Part shown: in pieces, positions 1 through 8,100 of the stretch
Position numbering within the stretch: the stretch's first letter is position 1
How the letters are laid out: every line of letters begins with the position of its first letter
The notes under the pieces: generated by a model
Told to the model about the DNA's origin: nothing
Seen by the model: the letters and a program-made list of their open reading frames with translations, nothing else
Databases searched by the model: none
Position numbers and translations under genes: made by a program
DNA from: Chara braunii
Taxonomy: Eukaryota; Streptophyta; Charophyceae; Charales; Characeae
Length of the DNA stretch: 29,844 bases
NCBI GenBank assembly: GCA_003427395.1
Contig: BFEA01000103.1
Span: 2,031,822 to 2,061,665, forward strand
Direction of reading: 5' to 3'

Positions 1-95
1 CGATCGTCCTGTTCTGTCAAACACCTCGCCATCTATGTTTGATGTTATGAGTCCATAGCGCTCGTCAAGTTTCCTGATGTAGCATCGCTTTACTG
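1..95. other. Misjoined duplicate of retrotransposon sequence
   Basis: These 95 bases are identical, base for base, to 4396-4490, which encodes the zinc-knuckle region of the retrotransposon on the minus strand. The identity stops exactly where the transposon-adapter sequence begins at 96. The segment is therefore best read as one end of a mate-pair fragment left joined through its junction adapter, not as a second genomic copy. The fragment span implied by the two copies is roughly 4.3 kb, a normal mate-pair size. Confidence 0.9.
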
Positions 96-133
96 CTGTC
101 TCTTATACACATCTAGATGTGTATAAGAGACAG
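96..133. other. Nextera mate-pair junction adapter (Tn5 mosaic ends)
   Basis: Bases 96-114 read CTGTCTCTTATACACATCT, the 19-bp Tn5 mosaic end used in Nextera libraries. Bases 115-133 are its exact reverse complement. Two facing mosaic ends are the circularisation junction of Nextera mate-pair libraries. This is artificial sequence retained in the assembly. Any reading frame crossing it is spurious; the minus-strand frame across it contains SYTHLDVYKRQ, simply the translated adapter. Confidence 0.97.
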
Positions 134-157
134 ACTCCGCACTGCACACACACACAG

Positions 158-159
<2 letters not shown>

Positions 160-230
<71 letters not shown>
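160..230. repeat. (TC)n dinucleotide microsatellite
   Basis: About 35 perfect TC units, preceded by a short (CA)n run at 144-156. On the minus strand it gives an artificial Arg-Glu repeat. The tract begins only 27 bases after the adapter junction, so it may not be contiguous in the genome with anything to its left. Confidence 0.95.
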
Positions 231-232
<2 letters not shown>

Positions 233-394
233 GCCCGTCGGTATCTCCCGCTTCGAATAGAGGGGCTACAGCCTGTCGGTTCCATGTGACTTGAATATCC
301 GCCGCCACCAACAATACGAGAGGCAGCTCAGAGGCTTCGTCACTTCGGGTGAACTCACACCCATACGGCTATCGAAAAGGGCCTCACTCCACTA

Positions 395-548
395 CTCACG
401 AAATGTGCAAAATGAGAATGAATCTCCCGCTAGAACATGGAAATATACGCCGCCATTTTTTTGGTCTTTTGTGCATGTCGTGAGCAGTGGAGTTAGGCCA
501 GGTGTATATTTCCGTGTTCCAGTGGGAGATTCATTCTCATTTTGCACA
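395..548. repeat. Two short foldback (MITE-like) copies, head to head
   Basis: Bases 404-448 and 504-548 are inverted copies of a 45-base sequence, 42 of 45 matching. The left copy is also a foldback by itself: 395-412 (CTCACGAAATGTGCAAAA) pairs with 467-484 at 15 of 18 positions. The core, with AATGAATCT, a CCRCT segment, AAAYATAC and CATTT, recurs in a similar foldback at 18226-18300. A dispersed short palindromic element family is the simplest reading. No coding frame is credible here; open frames across it arise because palindromes carry few stops. Confidence 0.6.
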
Positions 549-964
549 CATCGTAAATGGTGGACCTACAAAAAAATTGGCACCGCCGGCCTGCCATTTT
601 GGAAACAAGTAGCCGCCGCTGCTCTTACGTTACAACGGATATTTTGCGGAACCCTACTGGCTTTGTGGTCTCCTTAGCTCCTATGCCAAGGCTAAGGGAC
701 CAAATAGGTAAGGGTCTGAGAAAAAAAGAAGCATATATGTAATAACCTATATATATGTATATATATTTTACTAGGGTCCAATTTCGGGTGACCCAAGCAA
801 AAATCCCACTCGCCTGTGGCCCGCAGCCGACCCATTTGACAACCTGGCCGTACCCGGCTGTGACCACCATTTGAAAACTGTCCCGGCTCCAAGCCAGTCG
901 CGTACGGTTGGGCCGGGTTGGATGCGGTCACGGCCATCCGATTGCAGGCTCTGTTCCCTCTCCT
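549..964. other. Unassigned spacer left of the retrotransposon
   Basis: No gene is supported. The stretch contains short TA-rich DNA at 735-770, then a GC-richer part with scattered CCGTACCCGGC and GGTTGGGCCGGG words around 780-930 that may be decayed repeat. The open frame of the retrotransposon runs into this segment, but resemblance to pol stops near 965. Confidence 0.4.
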
Positions 965-965
965 C

Positions 966-1753
966 ATCTCCTTACTTTCGACAAACATGAACCAACAGTT
1001 CACATGAGTTCGCATGTCTTCCCCTTCCTCCAAAAACCCGTCTACCGAAGACGTTCCTTCATTAGATCCTCCCTGGTTTCCCCACTCAATTCTGCTCATG
1101 ACGTCCGCCCTGTTCTTGTTCCCAGGGATCCGTTCTAACTGGAAGTCGAACATCCAGATATAGGTGAGTCATCTGGCTATGGTCGGATCCGAGGGCAAGA
1201 AGTTCTTGAGCGAGTACACAAGCGTCGTTGGATCGATCCCGAGTACAAACCTCCTCCCAAAGAGGTAATGCCTAAAGATTCTTAGGCAATGCAGGACCGC
1301 CAAGACTTCTCTTTTAAACTGCGAGTAGTTCCTTTCTGCCGAGATGAGTGTCCGACTTTCAAACCTCAGCGGCCTCTCATTTCCCTCACTGTCTGTGTGA
1401 ATCGGGACGCCTCCTAGGGCGGTTGGCCCAGCGTCAGTTTCAACTATGAAGTGTCTTTCCATAGTCGCATCAAAGTCTGGTACCCCTAGTACCAGACCTC
1501 CCTCTTTGAATTCCTTCTTCAATTCCTCCACCACTTCTTCTTGATGGTTTCCCCACTCCCATTCCTGATTCTTTCGGACGAACTTCCTTAGATGCTCTAT
1601 TTTGCTAGCAAATCTTTCTATGAATCTCCTCCAGAACCCACAGGTACCAAGGAAACTTCGAACTTCACCCACATTTCTGAAAGGAGTGGGTCATTCTAGG
1701 ATTTTATTGGTCTTCTTCTTATCAGGGCTTCGACCATGCTCGTTGCAAATGTA
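966..1753 (-). pseudogene. pol: RT-RNase H connection and RNase H domain
   Basis: This continues the reverse transcriptase frame. Visible blocks are VRSFLGTCGFWRRFI (RT thumb/connection), then FIVETDAGPTALGG with the first RNase H Asp, then SAERNYSQFKREVLAV with the Glu/YS block typical of Ty3-type RNase H, and YLFGRRFVLGIDPTTL with a later Asp. It ends in RIPGNKNRADVMSR, the characteristic tail that precedes integrase. Three in-frame TGA stops interrupt it or its upstream edge, at 1754-1756, 1691-1693 and 1169-1171. The last two lie where this family would be expected to have Trp (TGG), consistent with C-to-T change on the plus strand. The frame stays the same throughout, so decay here is by point mutation, not indel. 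The acidic sequence after it (DGFLEEGEDMRTHV) fades near 965. Integrase is absent. Confidence 0.85.
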
Positions 1754-2748
1754 TCATAGAATGGTTACCTCTTTTACGCAATGTCTCGACTTCACTACAC
1801 TGGCGGTGAGGTTGTACTCTTCTAGTAGAGATAAGACTTCTCTTAACCCTTGAACATGTTCCCATACAAACCTTCTCTCCCCTGGAGCCACTTCGGACTC
1901 ATCCTTCTCAATCGGGCCTTTAACTGCAAGATCATCTATGTACGGCTCGGTGATCTGAGGGCTGATTGGCTGCATAACCCTGATCATGCTCCGTTGTACC
2001 ATGGCCACAACATTGGTCCATCCTTGCAGCGCAACATTCATATGGACTAATCCCTTTGGCGTGTGCATCGCCGTGATGGGATGGTCTGCCGGATAGACTG
2101 AAAACTGATCATATCCAGAGTAGAGGCCGATGAGGGACACAATCGACCTTTCTGCACAAGCTTCTGACAACTGGTCAGCGTTGGGCAAACCTCCTGCATC
2201 CCTTACAGTTGCCGCGTTCGGTCGTTGGAGGTCTTGCACCCATCTGAGAACTCCATTTGGCTTTACAAAGCATAACCATGGAGACGCGTACGGTCCACTG
2301 GAATATCCTGCAACATCCGTACAAATTTTTCCATCTAGGTACTCTACCACCCTTCTGCGATCCTCGGGGTTGGGGTACTTAGCTCCTCGGACATTCCATG
2401 GTTCATGAGGCACCGTATGAATGCGGATCATTTCGATCTTGTCCACATCCAGCCTCCCACGTTGATCATCGTTGAAGGCATATGCCCCATGTTTTTCACG
2501 TATCAGCTCTTTCACCAAGTCCTCCTCTTGCCTTGTCAAAAATCCAGGTTCCCCTATTATCAGTTTTTTCTCAGTCTCGTCGTCGATACGATAAGGCCCA
2601 TTCTGGATATCTTCCCTCATTTGCTGTATCAGTTCTCTTTCCTGATCATAGTACACCCCTTCTTTTTGACTCACTAGAACTGGCACAGGGTGACTTTTCT
2701 TGTTTACCGTCTTGTACCTCCTTATGGAGCCCTGCTTGAGCCCACCCC
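1754..2748 (-). pseudogene. pol: reverse transcriptase, catalytic residue lost
   Basis: This is the fingers-palm region of a Ty3-type RT, in a frame -1 relative to the protease. Seen in order are SSGPYASPWLCFVKPNG (the usual substrate-pocket SPW block), LRWVQDLQRPN, SIVSLIGLYSGYDQF, an unusual ALQGWTNVVAMVQR in place of the common FGLxNAPATFQ block, and YIDDLAVKG (codons at 1931-1942). In Ty3-type RTs the SLIxLYSGY block has Asp at the position that is Gly here (codon GGC, 2126-2128). That Asp is one of three metal-binding residues, so the enzyme should be inactive even without the stops. The open frame has no in-frame start until MPVLVSQKEG at 2686, but it is open upstream to the slippery site at 2749-2755, so it was probably translated as a fusion. 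It ends at TGA 1754-1756, beyond which the same frame resumes. Confidence 0.9.
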
Positions 2749-3903
2749 TAAAAAATGCTGACCGGCAGCTTGAACATTCGGCGCATATGGGACTATTATC
2801 TGCGAAGAAGGAGGCGGTCGGTAAACGAGATCGACCCTTCCCCCTTCTGGATCGTCTTGGATCCTTTCTGCGAGTGCCCTGACTGCGTCCGGATCAGCCA
2901 TCCTATAGGCCGATACCAGTTCCACTGCGTCACTGATATTCGTTAGACTTAATACAAGCCCTTTGGCTTCTTCGTCATCTGACTCCTCTTCTCCTTCTTC
3001 CCATTCCAGTTCTCTCCTCATATTCTCTGATTCCTCGAATGTGTAGGATCCGACATTGAGCCTGTTCTTCGAGCTGTGTGGGCCGGTATTCTTACAAGTG
3101 ATAACCTCAAAGTTTCCACAGGCAGGATCACACAAGATGACGAACATGGTGTCGTCGTGCTTGTTCATAATGAGCGACTTGGATTTGCACAGGAATGACC
3201 TGCACAATAATATTGGGAGATCCAAGCTGGGCATGACGTAGAAACACGTACATATCTTGACTCTTCCAATCTCTATCACCACATTCGACGGAATCCCCAT
3301 GTACCTGGTCTTGCCGCTGGCTCCATTGAGAAACCCGCAGTCGTTTTCATCTACATCCAGTCCTAGTTTTATTACCGTTTCTCCGTTTATAATGTTCATT
3401 TCTGCCCCGGTGTCGACCATCCCATGATACATCTTCCCCTTTATCATAACATCTATGGACCCTGTTCCCACGAACTTCCAGTCCATTTTGCTTCCAACCA
3501 CGCTCCAATTTGCCTCCTTGGGAATCAGGTCCCCCATCCTGACCGAGGCCACTCTCCGGCGTGATAACCTTGCCTTCACCATTTCTCTTAACTTAGGAGC
3601 CGAAGCTAAAATTTTCTTCAAATTTAGCAATTCGTTGTGACCTTCTAGTAGCTTATTTACTAGACCTTCCAAGTCCACCCCTTCTTCGATCGACGTCTGA
3701 TACTTTCTCTTTTTGCTCGGCGCTTCGTCTTTTTTGGACCTTCCTTCTTTAACTTCACCTTTCCTTCTCTTAGCCCTGATTTCCGCCTGCCTCTCTTCTT
3801 CCTCCCTAATCTTTTCATCCTCGTCTTCATCACCCTTTACCATGATAGGTGGTTCTTCCTCTGCAGGTTGGAAAGTCTGGGCTTGCTCCTTTGGAGGATT
3901 CCC
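2722..3903 (-). pseudogene. Retropepsin-like aspartic protease region with charged N-terminal linker
   Basis: The frame starts after an in-frame TGA at 3904-3906. A strongly charged segment (EDEDEKIREEEERQAE, then KRRKGEVKEGRSKKDE) occupies roughly residues 1-60, with a Met at 3843. It is followed by a probable helical linker with LEGLVNKLLEGHNELLNLKK. The protease core follows: KGKMYHGMVDTGAEMNIING, with catalytic DTGA encoded at 3403-3414, then GIPSNVVIEIGRVK and DLPILLCRSFL, the positions expected for the second half of a retropepsin fold. The C-terminal part carries an acidic stretch (EWEEGEEESDDEE) and leads through a proline-rich linker to the frameshift site. In an intact element it would release gag and pol products from the polyprotein. 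The DTGA active site itself is intact here. Confidence 0.8.
2749..2755 (-). promoter_or_regulatory. Candidate -1 ribosomal frameshift heptamer TTTTTTA
   Basis: The minus strand reads CAT TTT TTA in the protease frame, a perfect X XXY YYZ slippery heptamer (T TTT TTA, the HIV-1 type). A -1 slip on it enters, without a stop, the frame of the reverse transcriptase (AGG GGT GGG...). Without the slip, the protease frame terminates at TAA 2722-2724, nine codons later. This position and polarity fit programmed frameshifting. A one-base indel in the T run of a decayed copy would look the same. Downstream I see only a weak CTCC/GGAG hairpin, not a strong pseudoknot. Confidence 0.4.
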
Positions 3904-5049
3904 TCATGCGGGTCTTCTTGTAGCGAACGGAATCGTTCCTCTTACGCTTCTTTGACCCCCACTGTTCTTTGCGGCCATGTTGGCCCTCAACCTTCTTGGG
4001 TTGGGCTCATTTGACCCATCTCCCGATCCTCCACGTCCTATGGTAAATACTTTCGGGCACCCAGCCCCTTCTTTCCCCGCTTCTTCACATATCCCTTGAA
4101 GCCTCAAATGCAGCCTTTGCATCTTATTCACTAGATTCTTCATCCTATCAAACGTGTCCCTGACGTTAATCCTAACATCATCCTCTTCTGCTTCTTCTTC
4201 CACAAGGGGTACGTCTTCCTTGCTAACTTCGATTCCCATCCGACGCAGTTTTTCTTCTAGTTCAGTTACATCTTCCACCCGTACGACTGGTCCTTCCTTT
4301 TCTTGCCACATTCTGAACATTCCCGGGGTGTTGGGACCTAGCGCGGCTATGCGAAGGGCCTCTTCTCTAGTGCCTCCCGGAATCTCAGGATCCATCGATC
4401 GTCCTGTTCTGTCAAACACCTCGCCATCTATGTTTGATGTTATGAGTCCATAGCGCTCGTCAAGTTTCCTGATGTAGCATCGCTTTACTGTGTGTCCTTT
4501 GATTCCACAGTGGGTACAAATGCATTCGCTGTAGTCTATCCATCCTCTGCCAAAACCCTGTCCGTTCCATGACCCATTTCCTCTACCAAACCCCCTTCCA
4601 TAGACTTGGTCGTAACCACGACCATACCCCTGCTGGTATTCTTGCCCTACCGGATTCGCACCCCTTTGGAGCTGTCCCCAGTTTCCGCCTTGATACCCAC
4701 TTCCTCTATTTTCTGCTCCTCGTTCCCCTAGTCCCCGATTTCTACCAGCATTCCTACCTCTTCCACGTCCTTGTCCTTGTCCCTGCCCTTGTCCTTGGGA
4801 CCCGTTCTGGTTTTGGTCACCCTGGCGACTCGATCCTGGTTGGCTCTGCCCTGTTAGTTGAAGTTAACCCGTGTTTTGGTCTCCTCCCAAATTCTGATTC
4901 TGGGGTAACATGAGGTATGGACCTTGCGTATGCCATGGCCCTACCGGGAAGTACCCAGGTCATGCTCCCATATGCGGACCCACGGGCCATTGACCATATT
5001 GTGTTGTGCTTGTTGACGGTTCCTGTCCATACTGGACTATCGCTTGTTG
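3904..5049 (-). pseudogene. gag C-terminus: Gly/Gln-rich linker, CCHC zinc knuckle and coiled segment
   Basis: All of this is in the same frame as the protease. From 5049 downward the frame reads QQAIVQYGQEPSTSTTQYG and then a Gln-, Gly- and Arg-rich stretch (GQGQGQGQGRGRGRN, GYGRGYDQVYGRGFGRGNG). It is broken by TGA near 4955 and TAA near 4867. At 4477-4518 comes CTHCGIKGHTVKRC, a perfect CX2CX4HX4C knuckle, the nucleic-acid-binding motif of nucleocapsid proteins. A folded or helical part follows (TREEALRIAALGPNTPGMF, TELEEKLRRMGIEVSKEDV, DTFDRMKNLVNKMQRLHLRL). The segment ends at TGA 3904-3906, after which the same frame continues into the protease. The run of one reading frame over more than 2 kb with only point stops suggests a once-continuous gag-protease frame. 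Confidence 0.82.
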
Positions 5050-5099
5050 AGCTACTTATCCTTTTCCCGAGTTGTTGAGCTACTTATCCTTTTCCCGAG
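5044..5099. repeat. Perfect 28-bp tandem duplication inside gag
   Basis: Bases 5044-5071 and 5072-5099 are identical. Twenty-eight is not a multiple of three. Removing one unit puts the gag module frame above it into register with the linker, zinc-knuckle and protease frame below it. The duplication is therefore the frameshifting lesion between these parts. The unit also contains an in-frame TAA, which is a separate lesion. Perfect identity suggests either a recent slippage event or an assembly duplication. Confidence 0.9.
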
Positions 5100-5965
5100 C
5101 CTTGTCCTCCGATAGCGATATTTTTAGCCTTCCTCTGACACTTGGTCAGTTTGTCCGTTCCTTCTGGTCCTCCATCTTCTGCCTCTTCCTCTCCATCTTC
5201 CTCTTCCTTCCTTCTCTTTTCTGACGACTGTGTCACTGTTAACATTTTCGATGGTGTCACTCTTTCCCTAAATTCTTCAATACATGCCTCCCGGCAAAGA
5301 TTACGCCAGTAGGTCGAGAGATCTTCAAAATGGTAGGTGCGTAGGTACGTGTTTACTACGCATAGTACATTATAGAAGTCCCTTTCTTTTAATCTTGGTC
5401 CCATTTCTAAGTACAGACGGTAAACAACTTCCGACACCTCGAACTCAAAGCCCATCTCTGAAACCGATTGTGCTGCGAGTACCGCTCGTTCCACATTCTC
5501 TATTCTCCAAAACGCTTCGTTGATTATGAAATTCGGAAGCGTGGTCTTAACGTACTTCGTTGGATATGTGAATTCGGCTGCCCACTTAGCATCGATCGAT
5601 TTTACAACCTGCCTTTCTTCTGCCCAGTACATTCTCCTTGAAAATACGTCAAGGGCCATTCCGGCTATCAATACGTATTTAGAGACGGGGCGGCTTTCCC
5701 CTATCGCAAGATCGATCGCGTGCGCCCTCCAGAGAAGGGCCGGTAGATAAAGTGTCACTTTTACTATTGTCTGCCTTTCCCTCGTGGTCCACCCAGTTCA
5801 TATCCAAAGGAAGGTTTCTTGTCATATCGGTATCCCACATCATGAGTCAAATTCTTCATCCAGATCTATCGTCCTCTTCGGCAATGTCATCTTAACCCCT
5901 CCTTTCTTTGGCTCGGGCAGGTTGATCGGAAAGCTCCGATCAGCCAACCATATCAAAGGAGTCAT
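5084..5965 (-). pseudogene. gag module 2 (capsid-like, homologous to module 1)
   Basis: The frame begins at ATG 5963-5965 (MTPLIWLADRSFPINLPEPK), passes three TGA stops between about 5858 and 5812, and is then open from 5758 (MTLYLPALLWRAHAIDLAIG) to TAA at 5084. It is largely helical in character, with YLEMGPRLKERDFYNVL and TYLRTYHFEDLSTYWR, and ends in a highly charged Lys/Glu tail. It shares collinear landmarks with module 1: TF/FLWI, VKVTLYL against VERVTMYV, TLPNFIINEAF against TLPMFIVDATF, YRLYLEMG against YYIYLEIG, and YWRNL against YWEEL. A gag structural role is inferred from its position before the zinc knuckle; I see no motif that proves capsid function. Confidence 0.65.
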
Positions 5966-6061
5966 CCTGATATTCCTCTTACAACAGCCAAAGAAATAAC
6001 CTTTCCTTTCTTAGTAACCGCTCAATTTTCATTTCTCAATAACTCTCTATCTCAGTCTTTC

Positions 6062-6754
6062 CTAAGCACCCTTTTCTATTTGATCGAGGATCCTCTGCTT
6101 CAGTTCTTCCCAGTAGATATGCCTATCTGCCCAATCGTATTGACGTGCATACAATTTGACCCGTGATAGTATAATTTGTTAATCCCTTTCTTCAATCAAA
6201 TGCCCTATCTCTAGGTATATGTAGTATACCAGCAGAGGGGTAGATGCGTGATATTCTCTCTCGGGTATTACCATTGCGGCTTCCGCTGCCCTCTTCACTC
6301 GGGCCCTCCCTCCGAAGGTTGCATCTACGATGAACATGGGGAGGGTCCCTCTTAGATATGCTGCTGGCGGAAGAAATTCACTTGCCTTCCTTACCCTCAC
6401 AGTTCCTATGACCCTCTCAAATCCATTCATACTAGCATCTCTTCTTCTAGACTCGAGCGCTGACTCTGCTATCTATAATAGTCTCAAGAGAGATCGATCA
6501 ATACCTAATACTAAATTTATTATGATAGCTTGCAGATTTTTTTCTGCAACGTACATGGTAACCCTCTCTACCGCACAGTTTTCGTCTCTAACCCATCTAG
6601 ACTCAATCCAGATGAAAGTTTATCCTCCTACAGAAATCCCCCAACAATACCCTGTCTCTTCATTCTCTTCGTGGCGACTGGGAAGGTTTATCATAAGGCC
6701 ACGCCTCATTTGCACGGGCTCTCTGATCATGATTTGATATCGCGCAGAAGCCAT
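6062..6754 (-). pseudogene. gag module 1 (capsid-like), decayed
   Basis: The frame begins at ATG 6752-6754 (MASARYQIMIREPVQMRRG) and stays in one register to the stop at 6062-6064 after RILDQIEKGA. It is broken by a TAA near 6629, a TAG near 6475 and a stop at 6179. The longest open part is 6430-6179, with LPPAAYLRGTLPMFIVDATF and YYIYLEIGHLIEERD. Its layout matches module 2, 789 bases downstream, which indicates a direct duplication of one domain. It lacks the charged C-terminal tail of module 2. Confidence 0.6.
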
Positions 6755-6885
6755 CTTCTTTTCTTTGGTATACTTCACATACTTCACAACACAAACCAGC
6801 CCACATTCTTCCTTCAGACTTTCAACCCTAGGATCTGACTAGTTTTTCTTTTTTATTCCGCCACCTTATTTGATACTTTTGACCC

Positions 6886-7383
6886 TTATATAATTTTCTT
6901 ATACAACAAGTAAGATACTGACCCACAAATCTCTAACTGACACAATATAAACATTAGGAGTGATAGGCACATCCTCCCATCAGGTGACGCAGACTGCGAA
7001 ACCACAGGAGGATCAGGTACACGTGGTACTTCGCGGGGTCCTTGTTGGTGAGGCGGGGGAAGGATAGTCAGCTGCCTCTCTTGAGACAGAAGGTAAGGGC
7101 TATGATGCGGGCGACTAGGTAACTCGAAGCGTGGTGGGGATTCTCCGTAACGCCTTGCGTACCTATATGAGTAATATGCCATTTCGTCAGGGTCTGGGGT
7201 ATGCATGCGCCTCTCCTCCCGATACCGTCTCGCCCTTAACCCTTCATCCTTCTCTTCTAGTCCTTCATCATATTTTTTCCACTCTTCCCTTTCTCTGGTT
7301 AAGTCTATAGGCCTTTCAGGCGCCTTCCCCTGTCTGTCACTTCTTCCTCTACCAGTTCCGGTCCCACGGCCCTTAGGTGCCAT
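6886..7383 (-). CDS. Basic Gly/Arg-rich N-terminal gag-like ORF
   Basis: This is the first open frame after the primer-binding site, about 200 bases downstream of it on the minus strand. It begins MAPKGRGTGTGRGRSDRQGK, a basic, disordered start. A charged Glu/Arg stretch follows (TREREEWKKYDEGLEEKDEG), then a tyrosine-rich part (DEMAYYSYRYARRYGE) and a proline/glutamine-rich part ending near QSASPDG. The last 28 or so residues (RMCLSLLMFILCQ...) differ in character and may be read-through into non-coding or intron sequence. It is in a different frame from the gag modules, so either a frameshift or a spliced leader would be needed to join them. Assignment to gag rests on position and composition, not on a recognised domain. 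Confidence 0.55.
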   Translation of the reverse strand: MAPKGRGTGTGRGRSDRQGKAPERPIDLTREREEWKKYDEGLEEKDEGLRARRYREERRMHTPDPDEMAYYSYRYARRYGESPPRFELPSRPHHSPYLLSQERQLTILPPPHQQGPREVPRVPDPPVVSQSASPDGRMCLSLLMFILCQLEICGSVSYLLYKKII

Positions 7384-7563
7384 ATTCGCTAACTCTTAGT
7401 ATAAGTAGGACAATCGTACTTATGTGTATTTAGTACATAATTTACTCACCGATTTATTTGGAGCAACTACTCGTCACCAGCTATTAGAGACTTGGTTAAT
7501 TACCGATTTTTTTTAATAATTGTCGTTCTGCCTGGAGCTTGCTTTACCCGAGTTCGTTCACTA

Positions 7564-7589
7564 AGGACCTCGGCTAGAAGCGAGGTCCT
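7564..7589. other. Perfect stem-loop abutting the primer-binding site
   Basis: AGGACCTCG and CGAGGTCCT form a 9-bp perfect stem around an 8-base loop (GCTAGAAG). The stem overlaps the last four bases of the primer-binding site at 7586-7603. In the element RNA it would lie immediately 3' of the primer site. Confidence 0.6.
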
Positions 7590-7603
7590 CGACAACGGCG
7601 CCA
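7586..7603 (-). other. Primer-binding site, tRNA-Asp type
   Basis: The minus strand reads TGGCGCCGTTGTCGAGGA. It matches the complement of the 3' end of plant tRNA-Asp (...UCCCCGGCAACGGCG plus CCA) at 16 of 18 positions, including the first 11. It lies about 200 bases upstream of the first gag-like ATG, where a primer-binding site belongs. TG at 7609-7610 on the plus strand, five bases beyond, could be the LTR edge. Confidence 0.78.
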
Positions 7604-7608
7604 CCTCA

Positions 7609-8100
7609 TGCGGCGGTCCCACACCCAGACGTAAAGTAGTTTTTTGGTGTTGGACCTCACGGTCGTGTCACGCAGGAGTTTCTTTTTGTCACTTTACGAA
7701 ATACCAACTCCGACCGTGCGCGCGTGCTATACCTCTCATAACTCCCTACGACAGGTTAGGGATCCCGCGAGGTACAACATACCTCCACCTGCGGGAGCTG
7801 TCACCATCTCTTAGGTGGGCGTATCCCTGCTGAGTTACTGACCCACGTGCGAAGGCTTTTACATGCAATCGCAGAGGTAGGCCAACCGAGGGCGTTTTCT
7901 CGATCGCCGTAGCATAGGCATACGTGCGGTAGAATGCCTTAACACCGACCCGTATGTCGTGCCCCGAGGCGCTAATTCCCCGGACCGACTATTAATAAGG
8001 TCGACTTTTATAGGATACTCTTCCACGCTAAACTAACTATGACAATGACTCAACGTTTACTTTGCTCATCATGTGAGAATGCCAGAGTCGATTCTCTTTG
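7609..8100 (-). mobile_element. Inferred 5' LTR (outer edge uncertain)
   Basis: An LTR should end just before the primer-binding site. The minus strand ends in ...CCGCA at 7609, five bases short of that site, fitting the usual CA terminus. A TATA box lies inside at 8006-8012. No second LTR exists in the window, so the outer boundary near 8100 is only a placeholder. Confidence 0.45.
8006..8012 (-). promoter_or_regulatory. TATA box of the retrotransposon LTR
   Basis: The minus strand reads TCCTATAAAAGTCGACC, an excellent TATA element. It lies about 400 bases upstream of the primer-binding site, so transcription would be expected to start near 7975. Assigned by consensus and position only. Confidence 0.5.

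Larger units (their letters stand above)
965..8100 (-). mobile_element. Degenerate, 3'-truncated Ty3/gypsy-like LTR retrotransposon
   Basis: On the minus strand this contains, in order, an inferred LTR with a TATA box, a tRNA-Asp-type primer-binding site, gag-like modules, a CCHC zinc knuckle, a retropepsin, a reverse transcriptase and RNase H. The order PR-RT-RH is compatible with Ty3/gypsy. Integrase and the 3' LTR should follow RNase H but are missing: recognisable pol ends near 965. The body carries numerous in-frame stops, a 28-bp frameshifting duplication and loss of a catalytic aspartate, so it cannot move by itself. The upper limit near 8100 is a guess, because no second LTR is present to define the repeat. 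Similarity to charophyte algal elements is recollection, not a search result. Confidence 0.88.

Noticed and set aside
90-314. Minus-strand frame with a long Arg-Glu repeat
   Set aside because: It translates the TC microsatellite and the Nextera adapter.
291-677. 128-codon plus-strand frame
   Set aside because: It runs through the palindromic foldback element, which explains the absence of stops.
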